Shown here piece after piece: positions 1 through 8,276 of a DNA stretch of 64,000 nt. Position numbers and translations under genes: made by a program. Positions within the stretch are counted from its first letter, which is position 1, and the number at the start of each line of letters is the position of its first letter. Under the pieces are notes generated by a model. It was not told where the DNA came from. It saw only the letters and a list, made by a program, of their open reading frames with translations, and made no database searches. Source of the DNA: Phyllobacterium sophorae (GTDB taxonomy: Bacteria > Pseudomonadota > Alphaproteobacteria > Rhizobiales > Rhizobiaceae); assembly GCF_003010965.1 (NCBI RefSeq), contig NZ_PGGM01000012.1:62001-126000 (forward strand), written 5' to 3'.

Positions 1-781
1 CCGTAAGTGCGTTGGCGCGTACACCAGCAGTCCAGATGATCGTGCCGGCTTCAATATATTCGCCGTCGGCAGTTTTCAGACCGTCAGCGCTGATCACGGC
101 CACCGCTGATCCGAGACGGTATTCGATGCCGAGTTCTGACAGAGCCTTGTCGATCACCGGCCGCGGTCCGCTGCCAAGGCCCGGGCCGATCGCGTCGGCC
201 CGCTCGACGATCATGATCCTTATATTGGCGTCTGACCCCAGAACCTTCTTCAATCGGCCCGGAAGCTCCGTTGCGATCTCCAGTCCTGTGAAACCACCAC
301 CGGCAACAATGACCGTATCGCGCTTCAGCGATGCCGGTTGCTGTGCCAGATTTTTAAGATGGACATCGAGAGCGGCAGCTTCGTCGCGTTGATCGACACT
401 GAAGGCGTACTGACGAAGACCGGGAATGTCAGGACGAAACAATTTGCTTCCTGCCGCCATGACGAGCCGATGATAAGAGAGGGTCAGGCGTTCACCGGAT
501 GCATTAATATAGTCAACCTCGTCCGTATTGGCGCGGATCGTCTCGACGCTACCTTGGATATATCGAACGCCGGTCTCTTCGAAGAGGTTCTCCAGCGAAG
601 CAGTCATATCGTCGGGCGCAGCTTCGTACAGCCTTGGCCGGATCGTGAGTATCGGCTCTGGCGCAATCAAGGCCACTTCGATTGCACCGTCTTTGCTGCC
701 CTCAATCTCAAGGCGACGGGCCGCAGCGAGCGCGCTCCACAGGCCGGCAAAACCGGCACCTATAATGAGTATGCGTTGCAT
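1..781 (-). CDS. NDH-2-like FAD/NAD(P)-dependent oxidoreductase, 3' end beyond the window
   Basis: Pyridine nucleotide-disulfide oxidoreductase of the type II NADH dehydrogenase kind, which passes electrons from NAD(P)H through FAD to quinone without pumping protons. The N-terminus reads MQRILIIGAGFAGLWSAL (FAD-binding GxGxxG, residues 8-13). A second dinucleotide fold lies at about residues 157-170 (IVAGGGFTGLEIA), and a TIIWTAGVRA segment sits near the window edge. The start codon is preceded by AAGGATAA. About 260 residues are inside the window, of roughly 400 expected. The Rrf2 regulator gene lies 87 bp upstream on the same strand, so the two may be co-transcribed and redox-controlled. 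The family is clear; the electron acceptor cannot be told from sequence. Confidence 0.85.
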   Translation of the reverse strand, partial: MQRILIIGAGFAGLWSALAAARRLEIEGSKDGAIEVALIAPEPILTIRPRLYEAAPDDMTASLENLFEETGVRYIQGSVETIRANTDEVDYINASGERLTLSYHRLVMAAGSKLFRPDIPGLRQYAFSVDQRDEAAALDVHLKNLAQQPASLKRDTVIVAGGGFTGLEIATELPGRLKKVLGSDANIRIMIVERADAIGPGLGSGPRPVIDKALSELGIEYRLGSAVAVISADGLKTADGEYIEAGTIIWTAGVRANALT

Positions 782-868
782 GATGGTTATCCTTTCAATC
801 GGCGCACGAATGCCTTCGGCTCCGGCGGAGCCGATTTAGGTGTCCATAGGGTATGGAAAAACGACGGC

Positions 869-1432
869 TTAGTTTTCGTCGCTTCGGTGTCGGGCCTTTG
901 GTTTTTTCAGGGCCACGACGCGCGTTTGTTCACGGGTATCGACCCGATCGGCAAACCACGTTTGGAGTTGTTCGGCGAAGCCGTCCGGGGCCTTGCGCGC
1001 GACCCCTTTCGTCAGATCGCGTATCGTGGTGCGGGCAAGTTCGTCACGCAGGGTCTTTTCTGCGCGCAGCATGACGGCGTGAATACTGCAGACACCGCTC
1101 GTCATCCAGGCTGGCGGCTTGTCTTTGAAGAGGGCGCAGCGCCCGCGGATGTCCTGACAGTCAAACAGTGGTTTTCTGCCCTCAACGGCGTCAATAACTT
1201 CGAGTACCGTGATTTCCTTGGAATCTCGCGCCAGCTTGTAGCCGCCGCGAATGCCTTCCGAAGCGGCGACGATCCCGGCCTTTTCCAGTTTCGGGAATAT
1301 CTTGGCAAGAAAGGATGGCGATACCCCCTGTAGTTCGGCAAGGTCACGGCTGCTTGCGGGTTGGGCAAGCGGCTGATCGAGCAACAATAAGCAGTGAAGA
1401 GCGTACTCAACGCCGGTTCCGAGATGTGCCAT
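869..1432 (-). CDS. Rrf2-family transcriptional regulator
   Basis: DNA-binding regulator of the Rrf2 family (IscR, NsrR, RirA relatives), 187 residues. The winged helix-turn-helix is at the N-terminus: SRDLAELQGVSPSFLAKIF at about residues 28-46, followed by an IRGGYKLAR wing. Three cysteines are spaced as in Fe-S or redox-sensing members (FDCQDIRGRC, then GVC about 15 residues later), so a cluster-binding sensor is plausible. I chose the ATG giving MAHLGTGVEYAL because family members begin this way; an in-frame TTG 36 bp upstream would place extra residues in front. A near-perfect palindrome covers the start region, suggesting autoregulation. The next gene downstream is the NDH-2-like oxidoreductase, a plausible target. 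Confidence 0.88.
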   Translation of the reverse strand: MAHLGTGVEYALHCLLLLDQPLAQPASSRDLAELQGVSPSFLAKIFPKLEKAGIVAASEGIRGGYKLARDSKEITVLEVIDAVEGRKPLFDCQDIRGRCALFKDKPPAWMTSGVCSIHAVMLRAEKTLRDELARTTIRDLTKGVARKAPDGFAEQLQTWFADRVDTREQTRVVALKKPKARHRSDEN

Positions 1433-1436
1433 AACG

Positions 1437-1453
1437 CAGACTATATTAGTCTG
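1437..1453. promoter_or_regulatory. Palindromic operator in front of the Rrf2 gene
   Basis: CAGACTA-TAT-TAGTCTG is a perfect 7-bp inverted repeat with a 3-bp spacer. It can be extended on both sides to 13-bp arms with one mismatch, the inner arms ending in TTAT and ATAA. The extended site touches the ATG of the regulator. Rrf2 proteins bind dyads of this size, so an autoregulatory operator is the natural reading. It overlaps AT-rich sequence that could also be the -10 region. Confidence 0.6.
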
Positions 1454-2079
1454 TGTTATAATTCGCAAGGACTTTTATCGCAATCACGCGGCCATAATAT
1501 CCCGCTTGAAAATGGAGGTGGAAAAATAGGAGCAAGGCGAGTTTCCGTTCCTCCTGGCGCAATCAATCCTGGCGAGTGACTGCTCTTCCCGCGTACACTG
1601 CGGCACCGCCGGATTGTTGGGATGTGGGGCGACTTTGGAAAGACGACGTCGCGGGGCACCTTTTTGCATAGTCTATTGCACGTTTGTTGGACAGCGAGAT
1701 TTCATACGTTTCTTTCGCCTCCCCGGGCGACATAGGAGCTAGGGCAACGCTTTATCCTGGATCGCCGCCCCGGTTGGAATCGTCATGTCGGGAAGCAAAA
1801 TTGCGGCGTAGTCGCTGTCCCCGATCCGTGCTCCGAATGTCGCATAAAGCCTCCTCTGGACCCGCACCTGGGAAATCTGCATTGAATGGGACTGCGGCTC
1901 GGTTCCTTTCAAGGCGAGGAATATTAACCCCGGGCGTTGTGAGGCATCATTGCATTTCTGTGTAGATGTTCGAGATCTTGTTCTGAAAAATCGCAATGTC
2001 TCAAGAACGGGTGCCGCACTGAAGTCATCCGGATTTGCATCCACTCAGTGCTCTGCTAATTGCAGCAGATCATTTGAAC
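1454..2079. other. Intergenic stretch, nothing recognised
   Basis: Apart from the outer arm of the operator next to 1453, no reading frame here has convincing protein character or an appropriate ribosome binding site. I see no RNA gene or repeat. The far end supplies the ribosome binding site region of the cupin gene. Confidence 0.4.
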
Positions 2080-2093
2080 GGGAGGATACTCGA

Positions 2094-2507
2094 ATGTACA
2101 AAATCTTGATCGCAATTGCTTTCACACTCATGGCGTTCCCCGCACAAGCGTTGGACAGTACAGTCACGGTCACCCCGGTTTTCAAAACGACACGGACGAT
2201 AGCTGATCAACCTGTTCAACTCCCGCAAAAAAACGTCGAGGTCATTGTGTCGATGTACGATATCCCGCCTGGCGCAGAGTTGCCCGTACATCAGCACCAT
2301 TATCAACGTTATGCGTACGTTCTCTCCGGAACGCTTAGCGTCAACAATCTCGAGTCTGGAAAGAACAGTACGTTTAAGCAAGGCGAATTCGTGGTCGAAT
2401 CGCTGTCTCAATGGCACAAGGGAGCAAACAATGGCACTGAGCCGGTTAAACTGCTTGTCATAGATCAGATCGAGCAAGGCGCCGAAAGTGTCACCTTAAG
2501 AAAGTAA
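2094..2507 (+). CDS. Secreted cupin-domain protein
   Basis: Small periplasmic cupin of 137 residues. MYKILIAIAFTLMAFPAQA is a signal peptide with a likely AxA cleavage site. A single cupin barrel follows: metal-binding motif 1 is VHQHHYQRYAYVLSG, which keeps the histidines but lacks the usual glutamate, and motif 2 is GEFVVESLSQWHKGANNG with its histidine. The ATG at 2094 has GGGAGGA eight bases upstream; the frame is open further upstream but without this signal. Substrate is unknown. It stands alone between two non-coding stretches. Similar small secreted cupins are annotated as cupin_2 proteins in many Hyphomicrobiales. Confidence 0.82.
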   Translation: MYKILIAIAFTLMAFPAQALDSTVTVTPVFKTTRTIADQPVQLPQKNVEVIVSMYDIPPGAELPVHQHHYQRYAYVLSGTLSVNNLESGKNSTFKQGEFVVESLSQWHKGANNGTEPVKLLVIDQIEQGAESVTLRK

Positions 2508-3502
2508 CGGCGAGCCCACCGTGACCTGCAACATCGACAGATTTGGGACGCTGTATTGGCCATACATTCTGATACTCGCTGCGGCTCGGGGGTGGAGACC
2601 AGAGAGCCTCTATTCCCCAACGCCCATCGCTCTGTTGAATCGCGAAGTGCGTATTGACCCTAATTCTTGCCTTTACCTCCCGAGGCCGGGAGCATCCGAC
2701 TCGGGCCGGGGCTGATTATCGCGCGCCGAAAGATAAAAATTCATACCGCCCGCGAATTCCGAATTGATTCCCCGATCTTGAGCTCGACAACGATGAAGCA
2801 GCGCTACCGGAAATCATCAGAAGATCCAGATCGTAGGTCCTGGCCACCAACTTCAATGCGATGCTGGCTACCCACGAATGCAAAGCCCTTACAGAGCTCA
2901 GGAATCAAGAGCGCAAGAATGCTCAAATAGGCCTTTCTCGATTTCGCGCTCGGACATTGCTGGGCCAAGCGCGAGAAAATCGAAGTTAGGGATCTTTGAT
3001 TGCTTCTTGGGCCAAGTCAGACTGTGGCGCAGGCAGGCAGTGTCCGCGCGAAGTTGGTCCGTGCTTTGCGTTGTCGTCGATCAAGACCACTTTCGATCTG
3101 ATGCGCGAGAACGTTGCGGCTCCCCCATGTTCCAGTGCGTTGCGGGCAGACCAAAGCCGCTCTCCAGGACTCTTCAAAGCCTCAATGGCGCGATATGCCC
3201 GGTCCATATCGATGCGCTATCATGGCGCATGGGCTGATCAAAAACGTGAAGCTGTCCGGCGCGGCGATGAGGCCGTGTCCATAAGCGGTGTCGGGTGCGT
3301 AGCCATTGGCGCCGGTCCGTCGCTCCGGCCGAATTGTCCCAGGATATTTTCGGAAATCTCCTGACAATATCGGCAAAACCGGGACGTTTGGCAGGTCATA
3401 ATCGGCTTGTGCAGGCGGGCATCGGTGGGCTGACAGCCCGTTTCTTGTGACTGCACTGTCCAGTTTTTTCGCTGTGCAGTGCAGCAACGATTCACACTTG
3501 AA
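2508..3502. other. About 1 kb without a recognisable gene
   Basis: Short open frames occur on both strands, but none shows a known domain, a good ribosome binding site or consistent coding character. It may hold decayed sequence. The last 50 bases lead into the operator of the importer operon. Confidence 0.4.
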
Positions 3503-3545
3503 ATGTTGAGTAAAATAGATATTACTTAACACAATTACTCAACAT
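3503..3545. promoter_or_regulatory. Palindromic operator upstream of the ABC/Dha operon
   Basis: ATGTTGAGTAA at 3503-3513 is mirrored exactly by TTACTCAACAT at 3535-3545, giving 11-bp perfect arms separated by 21 bp. A third related half-site, TTACTTAACA, lies between them at 3522-3531. The arrangement of one inverted and one direct half-site is typical of a repressor with cooperative binding. It lies about 90 bp before the binding-protein start. No matching repressor gene is next to it; the only DNA-binding protein encoded in the cluster is the HTH protein at 13969. Confidence 0.65.
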
Positions 3546-3632
3546 GATGGAGAGAGATCATGGGGAGTATCGAGGGAACAAGCGAGATTTTTGAGAGCGG
3601 CGCGGTGTCGCTTATGTATCTGGGAGGAATGC

Positions 3633-4958
3633 ATGCAGACGATAAAGCAAGCCCTGCTTGGGGCGACATCGGCACTTGTGCTGTTCACGGCTGCGCCGAG
3701 TTTGGCAAAAGCCGACGAACTCACTTTATGCTGGGCGGCGTGGGATCCGGCCAATGCTCTCGTTGAGCTTTCAAAAGATTTCACGACCCACAGCGGTACG
3801 GCGATGAAGTTCGAGTTCGTGCCGTGGCCAAATTTCGCCGATCGCATCCTCAACGAACTCAACTCCGGGGGAAAGCTCTGCGACCTTCTCATTGGCGACA
3901 GCCAATGGCTCGGTGGGTCAGCCGAAAACGGCTATTATGTAAAGCTCAATGATTTCTTCGACAAGGAAGGGATCAAGATGAGCGATTTTGCGGACGCCGC
4001 GGTCAACGCCTATGCGACCTGGCCGAAGGGCACGCCCAACTATTGGGCGCTTCCGGCAATGGGCGATGCCAACGCCTGGTTCTACCGCAAGGACTGGTTT
4101 GCCAAGCCCGAAATACAAAGCGAATTCAAGCAGAAGTACGCCCGCGACCTGGCAGCACCAGCGACCTGGGATGAACTGAAACAGGTCGCGGAATTCTTCA
4201 ATGGGCGCGAAATAGACGGCAAGAAGGTCTATGGTGCCGCGATCTTTACCGAACGTGCTTCGGAAGGCATTACCATGGGCGCAACAGGGGCGCTCTACCC
4301 CTATGGCTTCAAGTATGAAAATACGCCGGGTAAATACGACATGGAAGGCGCGGTCAACTCACCTGACGCGGTCGCCGGCCTTGAGGCGTACAAAGCCCTT
4401 TATAAATGCTGCACGCCGCCCGGATATACGGATGCCTATATGGGCGAAAGCCTCGATGCATTCAAATCGGGACAAGTGGCGATGGCGATGAACTGGTTTG
4501 CGTTCTTCCCGGGCCTTTACAAGGACGAGAAGGTCGGCGGCGACAAGATCGGGTTCTTCGTCAATCCCAAGGAAAAGGTCGCAGCGTCGACACTGGGCGG
4601 ACAGGGAATTTCCGTCGTTGCCAATACGGACAACATGCAAGGCGCGCTTGCCTATATCAAATGGTTCGCCCAGCCGGACGTTCAGAAAAAGTGGTGGTCG
4701 CTCGGCGGTTATGCCGTACACAAGGCCGTCTTGACCGATCCGACCTTCACCGAGAGCCAGCCATTTGCAGCCGACTTCCTGGTTGCCATGAATCAGGTTC
4801 AGGATTTCTGGCAAGAACCGTCCTATGCTATTCTTCTGCAGGCCATGCAAAAGCGCCTCCACGATTACGTCGTTGCAGACAAGGGCACGGCCAAAGAGGC
4901 GCTTGACGGGCTGGTCAAGGACTGGACGGAGGTCTTCAAGGACGATGGGAAGCTCTAG
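3633..4958 (+). CDS. ABC importer substrate-binding protein (family 1, polyol/sugar type)
   Basis: Periplasmic solute-binding protein of 441 residues that would capture the substrate for the importer encoded downstream. A signal peptide (MQTIKQALLGATSALVLF, AxA-like cleavage after SLAKA) is followed by a family 1 binding-protein fold; tryptophan-rich segments such as LTLCWAAWDPAN and KWWSLGGYAVH fit binding of a small polyol or sugar. GGGAGG lies five bases before the chosen ATG. It is the first gene of a long plus-strand operon ending in dihydroxyacetone kinase genes, so dihydroxyacetone, glycerol or a related short polyol or ketose is the likely cargo. That substrate is inferred from context only. 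Confidence 0.9.
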   Translation: MQTIKQALLGATSALVLFTAAPSLAKADELTLCWAAWDPANALVELSKDFTTHSGTAMKFEFVPWPNFADRILNELNSGGKLCDLLIGDSQWLGGSAENGYYVKLNDFFDKEGIKMSDFADAAVNAYATWPKGTPNYWALPAMGDANAWFYRKDWFAKPEIQSEFKQKYARDLAAPATWDELKQVAEFFNGREIDGKKVYGAAIFTERASEGITMGATGALYPYGFKYENTPGKYDMEGAVNSPDAVAGLEAYKALYKCCTPPGYTDAYMGESLDAFKSGQVAMAMNWFAFFPGLYKDEKVGGDKIGFFVNPKEKVAASTLGGQGISVVANTDNMQGALAYIKWFAQPDVQKKWWSLGGYAVHKAVLTDPTFTESQPFAADFLVAMNQVQDFWQEPSYAILLQAMQKRLHDYVVADKGTAKEALDGLVKDWTEVFKDDGKL

Positions 4959-4992
4959 AGCTTCGGTGCTTTAGGTGACCCGTGCTGAAATG

Positions 4993-5024
4993 ACTGCCCG
5001 GATCCGAAAAACGTACCGGGCAGT
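4993..5024 (+). promoter_or_regulatory. Intercistronic hairpin between binding protein and permease
   Basis: ACTGCCCGG at 4993-5001 pairs perfectly with CCGGGCAGT at 5016-5024 around a 14-base A-rich loop. It lies 35 bp after the binding-protein stop and has no long T-run, so it is more likely a 3'-end stabiliser or partial attenuator than a full terminator. Such hairpins let binding proteins be made in excess over their membrane partners. Confidence 0.6.
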
Positions 5025-5032
5025 ACTTTCGA

Positions 5033-6022
5033 ATGCTACGCTCTAAAACCCAGGTGAAGTCTGTGACCGATACAAGTTCCTCCATTTTGGGTGAGGGGGT
5101 TGCCCGTGCTACGCCGGCACCCATCGCTACCAGAATTCGCGGCATATCTGATCGGGCCATGGCGTGGCTGTTTATTGCGCCGACGATTGTCTTGCTGTTG
5201 GCCGTCAATATCTTCCCGCTAATTTGGGCCGTCTATCTCTCATTCACGAACTTCAGGGCAAATCGGCCCAACGCACCTATCGAAGGCGTTGGCCTGAGCA
5301 ACTACAGCCGGGTGCTGAATGATCCGAATATCTGGCAGGCCATGCAGACAACGGCTCATTTCGTCTTCTGGACAATCCTGCTGCAGACGCTGATCGGGTT
5401 TTCTCTTGCCTACCTGATCGACCGGAAATTCCGGGGTCATGCCTTGTGGACCACCATCATCCTGGTGCCGATGATGTTGTCGCCGGCCGTGGTCGGCAAT
5501 TTCTGGCGGTTCTTGTATCAGCCGCAGATTGGCCTCTTCAATTACATCGTCTCTTTTGTCACGGGTATCCCGCCGTCTTCGTTCGAAATGCTCGGTTCGG
5601 TGCCGTTGTCGCCCTGGGCCATCATCATCGTCGATACATGGATGTGGACGCCCTATGTCATGCTGATCTGCCTTGCAGGTCTGCGGTCCATCCCCGATTA
5701 CATCTACGAGGCTGCCGAAGTAGACCGAGCATCGCTCTGGCGCCAGTTCTGGTCTATCACTCTGCCAATGGCGCTTCCTTTCATCATGCTGGCGGTGCTC
5801 TTCCGCGGCATTGAAAACTTCAAGATGTTCGACATGGTCACCCTCCTCACCGGGGGCGGTCCGGGTTCGACAACCGAAGTCGCTTCCATCACGTTGAAGC
5901 GGGAGGCGTTCGAAAGCTGGCGCACCGGCAGGGCATCTGCCTTTGCCATCATTCTGTTTGTCGCGGTGTTTGGTCTCGCCAACATCTATGTGAAAGCCCT
6001 CAACAAGGTGAAACAGCGATGA
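5033..6022 (+). CDS. ABC importer permease 1 (MalF/UgpA type)
   Basis: Inner-membrane permease, up to 329 residues. About six transmembrane segments start with AWLFIAPTIVLLLAVNIFPL. The coupling-helix EAA motif is YIYEAAEVDRASLWRQFW, followed by ITLPMALP, as in MalF/UgpA-type permeases. The first ATG gives an N-terminus rich in polar residues; a GTG thirty bases later (VTDTSSS) with AGGTGAAG before it is an equally good start. The stop overlaps the start of permease 2 by four bases (ATGA), so translation is coupled. With permease 2 it forms the membrane channel for the substrate delivered by the protein encoded at 3633. Confidence 0.92.
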   Translation: MLRSKTQVKSVTDTSSSILGEGVARATPAPIATRIRGISDRAMAWLFIAPTIVLLLAVNIFPLIWAVYLSFTNFRANRPNAPIEGVGLSNYSRVLNDPNIWQAMQTTAHFVFWTILLQTLIGFSLAYLIDRKFRGHALWTTIILVPMMLSPAVVGNFWRFLYQPQIGLFNYIVSFVTGIPPSSFEMLGSVPLSPWAIIIVDTWMWTPYVMLICLAGLRSIPDYIYEAAEVDRASLWRQFWSITLPMALPFIMLAVLFRGIENFKMFDMVTLLTGGGPGSTTEVASITLKREAFESWRTGRASAFAIILFVAVFGLANIYVKALNKVKQR

Positions 6023-6972
6023 GTTCCGTCAATTCTGCCCATTCGGTCGTTGCGCCGGGCGCTACGTCAAAGCGTATCGCCGCTACAATCGTCATCGCCT
6101 ATGCCCTCATCACCATGGTTCCCCTTGTCTGGATTGTGATGACGAGCTTCAAATCACCGCCTGATTCAATCAGCTACCCGCCGAAAGTTGTTTTTCAGCC
6201 AACACTTGAAGGCTATTGCAACCTTTTCACCACCCGCACGCGTCAGACTTCCGATTACATCGCTTCGCTTGGTGCACCAACAAGCACCTGTGATGAGATC
6301 ACGCGAAGCCGCAATATGGTCATCGCGGGGCCCTCGAACTACTGGCCGCGTTTTCAGAACTCACTGGTGATTGCTTTCGGCTCGACATTTCTTGCCGTTT
6401 CTCTCGGTACCTTCGCCGCTTACGGATTTTCGCGTTTCAAGGTTCCGCTAGCCGAGGATCTGCTGTTCTTCATTCTCTCGACACGCATGATGCCGCCCAT
6501 AGCCGTCGCGATCCCGATCTATCTGATGTATCGCGAGCTCGGTTTATCAGACACTGCGCTGGGCATGATACTTCTCTATACGGCGGTCAATGTTTCACTT
6601 GCCGTTTGGCTCCTGAAAGGCTTCATCGACGAAATTCCGCGGGAGTATGAAGAGGCGGCCATGATCGATGGCTATACGCGCATGCAGGCCTTTTTCAAGG
6701 TTGTCCTGCCGCAGGCGACCACCGGCATTGCCGCTACGGCCATCTTCTGTCTGATCTTTGCCTGGAATGAATATGCCTTCGCGGTGCTTTTGACCTCGGG
6801 TGCGGCCCAGACTGCTCCACCCTTTATCCCAACAATCATTGGGGAGGGCGGGCAGGACTGGCCGGCGGTTGCCGCTGGAACCACGATCTTCGTCGTACCC
6901 ATCCTGGTGTTCACGGTTCTTCTGCGCAAGCAGCTGTTGCGCGGTATCACCTTTGGAGCTGTACGCAAATGA
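6019..6972 (+). CDS. ABC importer permease 2 (MalG/UgpE type)
   Basis: Second inner-membrane permease, 317 residues, partner of the product of the preceding gene. Transmembrane segments begin with TIVIAYALITMVPLVWIVM. A long periplasmic loop around residues 60-110, with two cysteines (EGYCNLF and TSTCDEI), precedes the conserved core. The EAA motif is EYEEAAMIDGYTRMQAFF. Start and stop both overlap the neighbouring genes by four bases (ATGA), so the membrane part of the importer is translated as a coupled block. The enlarged loop with its cysteine pair is longer than in MalG and may contact the binding protein. Confidence 0.92.
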   Translation: MSSVNSAHSVVAPGATSKRIAATIVIAYALITMVPLVWIVMTSFKSPPDSISYPPKVVFQPTLEGYCNLFTTRTRQTSDYIASLGAPTSTCDEITRSRNMVIAGPSNYWPRFQNSLVIAFGSTFLAVSLGTFAAYGFSRFKVPLAEDLLFFILSTRMMPPIAVAIPIYLMYRELGLSDTALGMILLYTAVNVSLAVWLLKGFIDEIPREYEEAAMIDGYTRMQAFFKVVLPQATTGIAATAIFCLIFAWNEYAFAVLLTSGAAQTAPPFIPTIIGEGGQDWPAVAAGTTIFVVPILVFTVLLRKQLLRGITFGAVRK

Positions 6973-7175
6973 CGCCACAATCACCGCTCCACTTGAAGCC
7001 GAAACGGGCGTTCTTTCTCAGACGCGGTCCGATGGAAAATGTTGCAACCGGCCTCATCGGCCTCGGATTCGTGATGTTGTTCCAGCCTTTCCTGCTGATC
7101 CTTTACACCTGGTCGCTGGTCACGCTCCTGATTGGTACCGTTCTTTTCATCATTGTGTCGAAGTTCCCGGAGTAG
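6969..7175 (+). CDS. 68-residue membrane protein within the importer operon
   Basis: Small protein with a basic N-terminal tail (SPLHLKPKRAFFLRRGPM) and two hydrophobic stretches: NVATGLIGLGFVMLFQPFLL and YTWSLVTLLIGTVLFIIV. It overlaps permease 2 by four bases and ends three bases before the first ATPase gene, so it must be made together with the importer. A small membrane protein also accompanies the rhizobial glycerol importer GlpSTPQUV (GlpU), which suggests a shared accessory role, but I cannot show homology by eye. Expected location is the inner membrane, perhaps stabilising the permeases. Confidence 0.75.
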   Translation: MTPQSPLHLKPKRAFFLRRGPMENVATGLIGLGFVMLFQPFLLILYTWSLVTLLIGTVLFIIVSKFPE

Positions 7176-7178
7176 GCG

Positions 7179-8276
7179 ATGGCAGAGATCAGAATAGAAA
7201 ATCTGCGCAAGGAATTTGGTAGTTTCAGCGCGGTTGAGGATTCGAGTTTCGTCGTTCGCGACGGAGAATTCCTGGCCCTTCTTGGCCCGTCCGGTTGCGG
7301 CAAGACAACAACGTTGCGCATGATTGCGGGTCTCGAGCTGCCGACCAGCGGCAAGATCTTCCTTGCAGGCGAAGACGTCACATTCAACCGTGCCAGAGAG
7401 CGGGACATCGCCTTTGTCTTTCAGCTCTTCGCGCTCTATCCGCACATGAGCGTGCGCAGGAATATCGGCTTTCCGCTCCTTGCCCAAGGCGTGGCGAAAA
7501 CCGAGATTCGCTCCCGCGTCGAAGAGACGGCAAGGCTGCTGCAGATCGATCATATACTTGACAGGTCTGTATCCGGTCTGGCTGGCGGAGACCGCCAGCG
7601 TGTGGCGCTGGGAAGAGCGATCGTGCGCCGGCCGAAGTGCTTTTTGATGGACGAACCCCTTGGCACGCTGGATGCGGAGTTTCGCGATCTGATGGTGCGG
7701 GAACTGCGCGAACTGCATAACCGGATCCATGCTACCACCGTCTATGTCACCCATGACCAGATGGAGGCGATGGCCATGGCCGACAAGATCGCGGTGATGA
7801 ATCATGGCGTTATCGAACAATTCGGCACGCCACAGGAAATCTACAATCGGCCCGCGACCATGTATGTCGCCGATTTCATCGGTTCACCGCCAATGAACTT
7901 TTTACGGTTTACTTCTGGTTTGCGAAAGGGAACGCGCTCGGTTTCCCTCGACGGCGTGGATATCCCCGTACCGGAAATCCAGCAGGATCTGGCGCAGGGC
8001 GAGCTTGCGCTTGGCGTGCGTCCCGAGGATATCCGCTTCAGCGACGCCTCCTCCTTGCGTGGTTGCGTCTATGCCAGCGAATATCACGGCACAAACCAGA
8101 TTGTTGCCGTGGAAATGGCAAAAGGACTGGTCAAGGCGCGGGTTCCAGCCGATCAGAACTTCCGCATCGGCGAAACCGTCGGACTTGAACTCAACTACGA
8201 AAAACTATCCGTCTTTGACTGCGAGTCGGGCAGGGCCGTTGCGTCATCCCGCTATGCGGAGCATCATCATGGCTGA
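7179..8276 (+). CDS. ABC importer ATPase 1 (carbohydrate type, variant signature)
   Basis: Cytoplasmic ATP-binding subunit of 365 residues that energises the importer. Walker A is GPSGCGKTTTLR, the Q-loop lies in AFVFQLFALYPHMS, Walker B is CFLMDEPLGTLD, and the switch histidine is in VYVTHDQMEA. The signature motif reads SGLAGGDRQRV instead of LSGGQ, with the serine changed to alanine. After the ATPase domain comes a C-terminal TOBE-like regulatory domain (LGVRPEDIRF), as in MalK/UgpC. The start follows the small membrane protein by three bases. The importer has two different ATPase genes, so this subunit may form a heterodimer with the product of the next gene. Confidence 0.92.
   Translation: MAEIRIENLRKEFGSFSAVEDSSFVVRDGEFLALLGPSGCGKTTTLRMIAGLELPTSGKIFLAGEDVTFNRARERDIAFVFQLFALYPHMSVRRNIGFPLLAQGVAKTEIRSRVEETARLLQIDHILDRSVSGLAGGDRQRVALGRAIVRRPKCFLMDEPLGTLDAEFRDLMVRELRELHNRIHATTVYVTHDQMEAMAMADKIAVMNHGVIEQFGTPQEIYNRPATMYVADFIGSPPMNFLRFTSGLRKGTRSVSLDGVDIPVPEIQQDLAQGELALGVRPEDIRFSDASSLRGCVYASEYHGTNQIVAVEMAKGLVKARVPADQNFRIGETVGLELNYEKLSVFDCESGRAVASSRYAEHHHG

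Noticed and set aside
2986..3207. Minus-strand frame with a response-regulator-like VVLIDDN string
   Set aside because: The rest does not follow a receiver domain and the frame is short; chance resemblance.
4993..5024. Hairpin as a full intrinsic terminator
   Set aside because: No T-run follows, and the permease genes downstream belong to the same transport system.
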